Source of the DNA: Clostridia bacterium
GTDB lineage: Bacteria; Bacillota; Clostridia; Christensenellales; Aristaeellaceae
DNA length: 46,884 nt
Direction of reading: 5' to 3'
Assembly (NCBI GenBank): GCA_017473345.1
Contig: JAFULL010000058.1
Location: forward strand, 1-46,884
Part shown: one piece after another, positions 41,798-46,884 of the stretch
Layout of the letters: each line of letters begins with the position of its first letter
Numbering within the stretch: the first letter of the stretch is position 1
Made by a program: the position numbers and the translations under genes
Notes under the pieces: generated by a model
Told to the model about the DNA's origin: nothing
Database searches by the model: none
What the model saw: the letters and a program-made list of their open reading frames with translations, nothing else

Positions 41798-42937
41798 TTG
41801 GACAGGGGCAATGCTGCGATATCGGCGCGTTACCTCAAACGCCGTTACGCACCGGTGGACAAAACGCTGGTGGTGATCCTGTGCATGCTGCTGATGGCTG
41901 GACTGCTTGCACTGTTCAGCGCCACCTATTACAAGGCGGTTGATTCGGGCGATGCGCTTTTGGAGGTCAAGCGTCAGCTGATTGGCGTGGCGCTGGGTAC
42001 GGTGCTGCTGGTCATTGCCAGCCGCATTCCCTATACCTTCTGGCGGGAACCGCGCGTGGTGGTGGCAGGGCTGGCGGCAAGCTTTATCCTGCTGGTGCTG
42101 GTCATCATTCCCGGGATCGGCGTGTATTTGAACGGCTCGCGCCGCTGGCTGAATATTGCAGGCATGAGCTTTCAGCCTTCAGAGGTTGCAAAGATCGCAT
42201 CCGTGCTGTATCTGGCCTCAACGCTGAGCTATCAGGTGCAGAAGGTGGAAAAGCTGTTTACAGGCATCATTCCGCTGCTGCTGATTCCTGCGTTGATGTT
42301 TCTGCTGATCCTTGAGCAGCCCAATCTTTCCACGGCAGGCAGCATCGTGATCGTGGCGGTGTTGATGATGCTGATCGCAGGCGCCAAATGGAGACATCTG
42401 GGACTGATGGGCGTTGCTGGACTGATCGTGGGCAGCATCTATGCATGGATCGAACCTTACCGGCGCGAAAGACTGCTGTCCTTCCGCGATCCGTTTGCCC
42501 AGATGAGCGACGAGGGTTATCAGCTGGCGCAATCGCTTATTGCCATCGGCTCGGGCGGCTTGTTCGGTCGTGGACTGGGACAGGGCAGGCAGAAGTTCAG
42601 CTTTCTGCCTTATCCGGAAAGCGATTTTATTTTTGCCATCGTAGGTGAGGATTTCGGCTTGTTTGGATGCATGGCGGTCATCTGCCTGTTTGCAGCGTTT
42701 GCGTTTGCAGGCATGCGTATTGCTGTTTCCTGTCCGGACCGCTATGGCTGCCTGCTGGCTGCGGGGCTCACCGCCATGATCGCCGTACAGGCAGCGCTGA
42801 ATATCGCAGTCGTGATCGGGGTGATGCCCACCACTGGCCTGCCGCTTCCGTTTTTCAGCGCGGGTGGCACATCGGTTTCACTGCTGATGGCGTCCACTGG
42901 GATCATTCTGAGCGTTTCGCGTTCGGGCAGAGGCTGA
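41798..42937 (+). CDS. ftsW: FtsW-type SEDS peptidoglycan polymerase
   Basis: The 379-residue SEDS protein polymerises septal glycan strands with the class B penicillin-binding protein. About ten membrane segments are seen. NGSRRWLNIAGMSFQPSEVAKIA, LEQPNLSTAGSI, GEDFGLFG and PTTGLPLPFFSAGGTS are SEDS family blocks. The start is TTG 41798, 9 bases after GGAGGGAGG; the first residues (DRGNAAISARYLKRR) form a basic cytoplasmic tail. The ribosome site is in a terminator-like hairpin. murG and murC, which usually follow, are absent; murA comes instead. Confidence 0.9.
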   Translation: MDRGNAAISARYLKRRYAPVDKTLVVILCMLLMAGLLALFSATYYKAVDSGDALLEVKRQLIGVALGTVLLVIASRIPYTFWREPRVVVAGLAASFILLVLVIIPGIGVYLNGSRRWLNIAGMSFQPSEVAKIASVLYLASTLSYQVQKVEKLFTGIIPLLLIPALMFLLILEQPNLSTAGSIVIVAVLMMLIAGAKWRHLGLMGVAGLIVGSIYAWIEPYRRERLLSFRDPFAQMSDEGYQLAQSLIAIGSGGLFGRGLGQGRQKFSFLPYPESDFIFAIVGEDFGLFGCMAVICLFAAFAFAGMRIAVSCPDRYGCLLAAGLTAMIAVQAALNIAVVIGVMPTTGLPLPFFSAGGTSVSLLMASTGIILSVSRSGRG

Positions 42938-43001
42938 CTTTTTCACACTTTCTCAGGCATGACATAGGATGCTGCATGGAATGCTTGATGGAGGTGGATC
43001 A

Positions 43002-44264
43002 ATGAACGCCTTGCGTATTCGCGGTGGCAGGCGCCTGAACGGCGAATGGAGCATACATAGTGCAAAAAATGCAGTGCTGCCGGTACTGGCCGCATCCATC
43101 CTGACCAATGACAGGGTGTATTTGAATGACTGCCCCGACCTGAGCGACATTCGCTACATGGGTGAAATTCTTCAGACGCTCGGTTGTGATGTGCAGACGC
43201 AAAACGGTATGATGACGGTCGATCCTCAGGGACTTTGCCGCTGGGAAATGCCGGATGAGCTGTCCAAGAAGATACGTTCATCCATTTTTATGCTGGGACC
43301 GATCATCGCGCGCTTCCGCAGGGCGACGGTCACCTTTCCGGGCGGGTGTGAGATTGGCCTGAGGCCCATTGATCTGCACCTGAGTGGTCTGCGGCAGCTG
43401 GGCGTAAGCATTCTGGAAGAAGGCGGTATGATCCACTGCGACGGCAGCCGCATGCGCGCGGGGACGGTGCATTTTGACTATCCCAGCGTTGGCGCAACAG
43501 AGAACGTGATGATGGCAGCTGTTGGACTTCGGGGAACGACGCTGGTGCACAATGCGGCGCGTGAACCGGAAATTGTCGACCTGCAGAACTTCCTGTGCGC
43601 AATGGGCGCGAGGGTAAGCGGCGCAGGCACGCATACCATTGCCATTGAAGGAGTGAAGAGGCTGCATGGCGTGGCCTATACGCCTATGCCGGACCGCATT
43701 GTGGCAGGCACGCTGCTGGCAGCCGCTGCTGCAACGGGCGGCAATGTGCGCCTGAGGAATGTTCCCGTGCAGGATCTGTACGCTGTGTTTGCCAAGCTGC
43801 GCGAAATGGGCTGCAGCATCGATGAAGATGCTGATGCGGTCACGCTGCATGCACCTGAACGACTGTGGGCTTTCCATCAGCTGCAGACGCAGCCGCATCC
43901 TGGCTTTCCCACGGATATGCAGGTGCAGATGCTTGCGCTTGCCGTCAGGGCGCAGGGGACTTCGGTGGTGGTGGAGAATGTATTTGAGAACCGGTTTACA
44001 CATGCGGGCGATCTCAACCGGATGGGGGCGGACGTGATGGTGAACGGCCGTACCGCCATCGTCAAGGGCGTTGACCGGCTGTATGGAGCGCGTGTTGCTG
44101 CAAGGGATCTGCGCGGAGGCGCTGCACTGGCGATCGCCGGGCTGCAGGCTGAGGGCGAAACCCTGGTGGAGCATGTGGAACTGATCGACAGAGGATATGA
44201 CAAACTGGAGCAGATGCTGGGCGCACTTGGTGCAGATATCTGCCGTATATGCACAGATACATGA
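43002..44264 (+). CDS. murA: UDP-GlcNAc 1-carboxyvinyltransferase MurA
   Basis: The 420-residue enzyme makes the first committed step of peptidoglycan synthesis (UDP-GlcNAc plus phosphoenolpyruvate). Lys22 and Asn23 (SAKNAVLP) bind substrate. Cys116 (TFPGGCEIGLRP) is the active-site cysteine, so fosfomycin should be able to inhibit it. GDLNRMGADV and DLRGGAALAIAGL are C-terminal blocks. ATG 43002 has GGAGGT 7 bases before it; a frame from 42969 lacks a site. Its place after ftsW in the dcw cluster is seen in some Clostridia. Confidence 0.95.
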   Translation: MNALRIRGGRRLNGEWSIHSAKNAVLPVLAASILTNDRVYLNDCPDLSDIRYMGEILQTLGCDVQTQNGMMTVDPQGLCRWEMPDELSKKIRSSIFMLGPIIARFRRATVTFPGGCEIGLRPIDLHLSGLRQLGVSILEEGGMIHCDGSRMRAGTVHFDYPSVGATENVMMAAVGLRGTTLVHNAAREPEIVDLQNFLCAMGARVSGAGTHTIAIEGVKRLHGVAYTPMPDRIVAGTLLAAAAATGGNVRLRNVPVQDLYAVFAKLREMGCSIDEDADAVTLHAPERLWAFHQLQTQPHPGFPTDMQVQMLALAVRAQGTSVVVENVFENRFTHAGDLNRMGADVMVNGRTAIVKGVDRLYGARVAARDLRGGAALAIAGLQAEGETLVEHVELIDRGYDKLEQMLGALGADICRICTDT

Positions 44265-44282
44265 GTTGGGGAGGAGAGCTAC

Positions 44283-45122
44283 ATGAGCAGGCGCGAGGAA
44301 CCGCAGCAGGAATCCTTTGAGGCGTACGGCGAGTACCATTACGAGTATCAGGACGATGCTGAACGTGTCAAACAGGTGCAGAAAGCCTATAAACGACGCA
44401 AAACGCATGGCTTTTTCAAGTTTTTGATCTTCCTGTGCATTCTCAGCGTCGGCGTTGTGATGCTGCAGGAAACGGTGTTCCGCCTGGAAACCGTTTATGT
44501 GATCGGCAATGAGCAAAAGACGCCTCAGCAGATTGTAATGACCTCCGGACTGGTGCGCGGACGCAACATGCTCGGTATCGAGGAAGAAGAGGTCGCCCAG
44601 GCGTTTGCAAAGGATCATACCGTCATTTTCAAGGGCATGCAGAAGGAGTACCCCGGTACCATTTATATTTATATTCAGGAACGTAAGGTTGCTTCTTCCA
44701 TGCTGTGGCTGGGCATGCTGTACACACTTGATACCGAAGGCGTTGTGATGGAAGAAAAAAACTCCGCCGTTATTCCTTCGGGGCTGCCGGTAGTCACCGG
44801 CGTCAATGCCAGCAGCGTTCATGTGGGACAGCAGCTTGTGACGCGTGACAGGGGGCAGGTGGAAGCTTATCAGAAAATCATGTACGAGCTGCAGCAGCAG
44901 GTCTGCGCCGACCAGATCAGCGAGATCAACCTGGCCGATCCTGACAACCTGTACCTGGTTACCTCCGAAGGTGTGACGGTGCGCATGGGCAGCGCCCAGG
45001 ACGCGCGCGCCAAAATCGGCGCAGTGCGCACAACCATGGCTTATTTGCGGCAACTCGGGAAAACCGGCGGCATTCTGGATGTGACAAAGCCCGAAGATAC
45101 CAAATACATGCCGGAAGACTAA
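44283..45122 (+). CDS. ftsQ: FtsQ/DivIB division protein
   Basis: The 279-residue bitopic protein has an acidic cytoplasmic N-terminus, a basic stretch (KAYKRRKTHG) and one membrane segment (about 44-61). A POTRA domain follows (about 65-135, ETVYVIGNEQKTPQQIVMTSGLVRGRNML) and then an FtsQ-type beta domain (KEYPGTIYIYIQERKVAS onwards). It helps assemble the septal complex with FtsL. GGGGAGGAG precedes the ATG. It follows murA after 18 bases. Confidence 0.88.
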   Translation: MSRREEPQQESFEAYGEYHYEYQDDAERVKQVQKAYKRRKTHGFFKFLIFLCILSVGVVMLQETVFRLETVYVIGNEQKTPQQIVMTSGLVRGRNMLGIEEEEVAQAFAKDHTVIFKGMQKEYPGTIYIYIQERKVASSMLWLGMLYTLDTEGVVMEEKNSAVIPSGLPVVTGVNASSVHVGQQLVTRDRGQVEAYQKIMYELQQQVCADQISEINLADPDNLYLVTSEGVTVRMGSAQDARAKIGAVRTTMAYLRQLGKTGGILDVTKPEDTKYMPED

Positions 45123-45181
45123 AAAGAAGGAAGATTTTACAAAACAGTTCTCAAATTCGTGGAAAAAAACCAGAAATTCGC

Positions 45182-45210
45182 TTGCGTATTCCTGGTAAAA
45201 CGGTTACAAT
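45182..45210 (+). promoter_or_regulatory. internal promoter before ftsA-ftsZ
   Basis: TTGCGT (45182-45187), 17 bases, TACAAT (45205-45210) in the 185-base ftsQ-ftsA gap. A hairpin (GCCGTTT with AAACGGC, 45252-45270) lies in the leader. Extra ftsAZ promoters are common in bacteria. Confidence 0.6.
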
Positions 45211-45307
45211 AAATAATGGTACTTTGGGTGCTTTGTATAAGCGCCCTTCCCGCCGTTTCAGCCAAAACGGCTTGATGATACACCTCAGAACAGGGGAATG
45301 CATTGTT

Positions 45308-46498
45308 ATGAAATCAACAATCGCTGCCATTGATTTTGGCACATGCAAGATCGTAACGCTCGTGGCCGAAACCACCGGCACGCAGCGCAACGATATCGTT
45401 GGCGCCGGCATTGCCGCATATGACGGCTTTCTGGACGGAGAATGGAACAACCCCATGCTCCTCAACGAGGCCATTCAGAAATCCATCACCGAGGCCGAAG
45501 CCCAGTCCAAGCGCAAGATCCGCGAAATCAACGTGGGCGTTCCCGGTGAATTTACCCGTGTGTATGCTGTGGAAGCCAGCGTTACCATTCAGGGCGCTGA
45601 CCCGCATGTAACGCCCAAGCACGTTGAAAAGATCTTTGCCGAGGCGGACAAGCAGCTGTCTCCCGTGCGCGGCGTTGTGGTGCACCGCAGCCCGGCCTGG
45701 TTCATGGTGGACGGCGGCAAAAAGACGCTGGAGCCCGTGGGTATGAAGGGCAGCGAGCTCAAGGCGCTTGTCAGCTTTGTGGTTGCCGATACCTTCTTTC
45801 TGGACGACGTGATGGCGCGCCTGCGCGATATGAACATTACCGTCAGCGGTTTCTTCTCCTCTTCCACGGGTGAAGCCATGCTCTACCTGCTGGAGGAAGA
45901 CCGTGACCGCACGGCCATCCTGATTGACGTTGGCTATCTGGTCACCGACGTGATGGCGGTGGAAGGCGACGCAGTCATCTTCCAGAAAACGCTGCCGGTC
46001 GGCGGCGGTCATATTGCCGCAGACGTATCCGAAGGCCTCAACATCCCGCTGGAAAGCGCCGAGCAGATCAAGCGTGAGTATGTGTATGGAATTTCGACGA
46101 TTTCGCAATCCTACACGGTATCCGGCGACGGCGTGAAGAGCGAGACCTTTGCGCAGGAACAGGTATCTGCGGTGCTTGAGCCCCGCGTGGATGAAATTGC
46201 CGACATGATCCGTGAATGCCTTGAAGAAAGCGGCATCAAGCTTGGCAACTGGTCCACCATTTACCTCACCGGCGGCGGCCTCAGCCTCAACCGCGGCGGC
46301 AGGGACTACCTGTCCGCCAAGCTGGAACGCCCCGTGCGCGACACTGTCAAGCGCACCATCAAGCTTTCCAGCCCCATCTATGCCAGCGCCATGGGTCTGA
46401 TGGACCTGATCATCGACACCATCGAGTCGCGCAACGCGCCTGTTGGCGGTGTGACCGGCGGCATCAAGGAGTTTTTCAGAAGCCTTTTGGGCGGCTGA
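45308..46498 (+). CDS. ftsA: FtsA cell division protein
   Basis: The 396-residue actin-like protein anchors FtsZ rings to the membrane. IAAIDFGTCKIVTLVAE is the first phosphate loop, EINVGVPGEFTRVYAVE begins the FtsA-specific domain, and DVGYLVTDVMAVEGD and YLTGGGLSLNRGGRDYL complete the nucleotide site. The C-terminal GGIKEFFRSLLGG is an amphipathic membrane-binding helix. ATG 45308 is chosen because the family block starts at once (KSTIAAIDFG) and AGGGGAA is about 9 bases upstream; a frame from 45182 crosses the promoter. ftsZ follows after 44 bases. Confidence 0.93.
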   Translation: MKSTIAAIDFGTCKIVTLVAETTGTQRNDIVGAGIAAYDGFLDGEWNNPMLLNEAIQKSITEAEAQSKRKIREINVGVPGEFTRVYAVEASVTIQGADPHVTPKHVEKIFAEADKQLSPVRGVVVHRSPAWFMVDGGKKTLEPVGMKGSELKALVSFVVADTFFLDDVMARLRDMNITVSGFFSSSTGEAMLYLLEEDRDRTAILIDVGYLVTDVMAVEGDAVIFQKTLPVGGGHIAADVSEGLNIPLESAEQIKREYVYGISTISQSYTVSGDGVKSETFAQEQVSAVLEPRVDEIADMIRECLEESGIKLGNWSTIYLTGGGLSLNRGGRDYLSAKLERPVRDTVKRTIKLSSPIYASAMGLMDLIIDTIESRNAPVGGVTGGIKEFFRSLLGG

Positions 46499-46542
46499 CA
46501 GGATCATACAACCGAAGTTTTGAATGAGTAGGGGGATGCACT

Positions 46543-46884
46543 GTGCTTGAATTTCAGATTGAAGACCAGCAGAGTTTTGCCTGTATTAAGGTGATCGGCT
46601 GCGGCGGCGCCGGCAACAACGCCATCAACCGCATGGTAGACGCCGGACTGAAGGGCGTTGACTTTATTGCGATCAATACCGACCGTCAGGCGCTTGCCAT
46701 GAGCAAGGCCGGCACCACCATCCAGATCGGCGAGAAGCTCACCAAGGGCCTGGGCGCCGGCGCTGTGCCCGACGTGGGCCGCCGTGCTGCCGAAGAAAGC
46801 CGTGAAGAGATCGCCGCTGCCATCAAGGGCGCGGATCTGGTGTTCGTTACCGCCGGTATGGGCGGCGGCACCGGTACTGGCGCG
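46543..46884 (+). CDS. ftsZ: FtsZ, N-terminal 114 residues (cut by window end)
   Basis: The frame runs to the last base of the window. It has [17 protein letters not shown], the FtsZ T1 loop, [11 protein letters not shown], and [14 protein letters not shown], the tubulin signature that binds GTP. The start is GTG 46543 with GGGGG 7 bases before it; the extra residues [12 protein letters not shown] before the core are usual for clostridial FtsZ. It polymerises into the division ring. Confidence 0.97.
   Translation, partial: MLEFQIEDQQSFACIKVIGCGGAGNNAINRMVDAGLKGVDFIAINTDRQALAMSKAGTTIQIGEKLTKGLGAGAVPDVGRRAAEESREEIAAAIKGADLVFVTAGMGGGTGTGA

Noticed and set aside
40246-41811. 521-codon open frame on the minus strand
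   Set aside because: Shadow of murD; it would cross the murD-ftsW hairpin and has no initiation signal.

Overview
The window comes from a chromosome of an anaerobic, spore-forming Bacillota (Clostridia-type) bacterium, probably a gut or plant-matter degrader. Support: a Firmicutes-style division and cell wall (dcw) cluster with divIB-like ftsQ and a PASTA-domain penicillin-binding protein; a MurE with the DNPR motif of meso-diaminopimelate adders; spore-coat genes (cotJ group, CotH) and a CAP-domain secreted protein; two reverse rubrerythrins plus rubredoxin; strong AGGAGG-type ribosome binding sites. Placement below class (for example Christensenellales-like) would be a guess.

Layout. 1-217: tail of an IS481-type transposase carrying a perfect 36-bp palindrome. 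302-2900: S58 peptidase and a polytopic GT-C-like membrane protein. 2942-5432 (minus): rubredoxin, reverse rubrerythrin, then a 2-keto-3-deoxy sugar acid pair (dgoK-type kinase, KDPG aldolase). 5581-9986: zinc-ribbon methyltransferase, cell-wall-anchored vWA protein, membrane metallophosphoesterase. 10163-12819 (minus): second rubrerythrin, threonine synthase, small P-loop protein. 12952-19582: addB, mnmE, PAP2 phosphatase, PHP hydrolase. 19625-28237: pentose/deoxyhexose island with araD-araB, an AraC-type regulator, rhaB-rhaA-rhaD and a GH51 arabinofuranosidase, consistent with use of arabinan or rhamnogalacturonan side chains. araA and transporters are not in the window. 28306-32940: secreted CotH-like protein, a small unknown gene, a fused cotJA-cotJB, cotJC and a CAP protein. 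33091-34199: acidic zinc-ribbon protein and a metallophosphoesterase. 34411-46884: dcw cluster mraZ-ftsL-pbp(ftsI/spoVD)-murE-mraY-murD-ftsW-murA-ftsQ-ftsA-ftsZ (ftsZ cut by the window end), without rsmH, murF, murG or murC at their usual places.

The most interesting signals are regulatory. (1) The two rubrerythrin genes, 7 kb apart, share a near-identical promoter and leader with flanking TGTTTCA/TGAAACA half sites and a 5' hairpin whose stem differs by compensating changes. (2) The genes for the septal transpeptidase and for FtsW each have their Shine-Dalgarno sequence inside a strong hairpin; the ftsW hairpin also looks like an intrinsic terminator. (3) The cotJ operon and a divergent unknown 95-aa gene are served by mirror-image promoters of form GCAC-N16-CATAGGAT, like mother-cell sporulation promoters, and cotJA and cotJB are one reading frame. 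No tRNA, rRNA or CRISPR array was seen. Intergenic stretches are short; the longest (about 300 bases, 34200-34499) holds an AT-rich hairpin, a terminator and the mraZ promoter.
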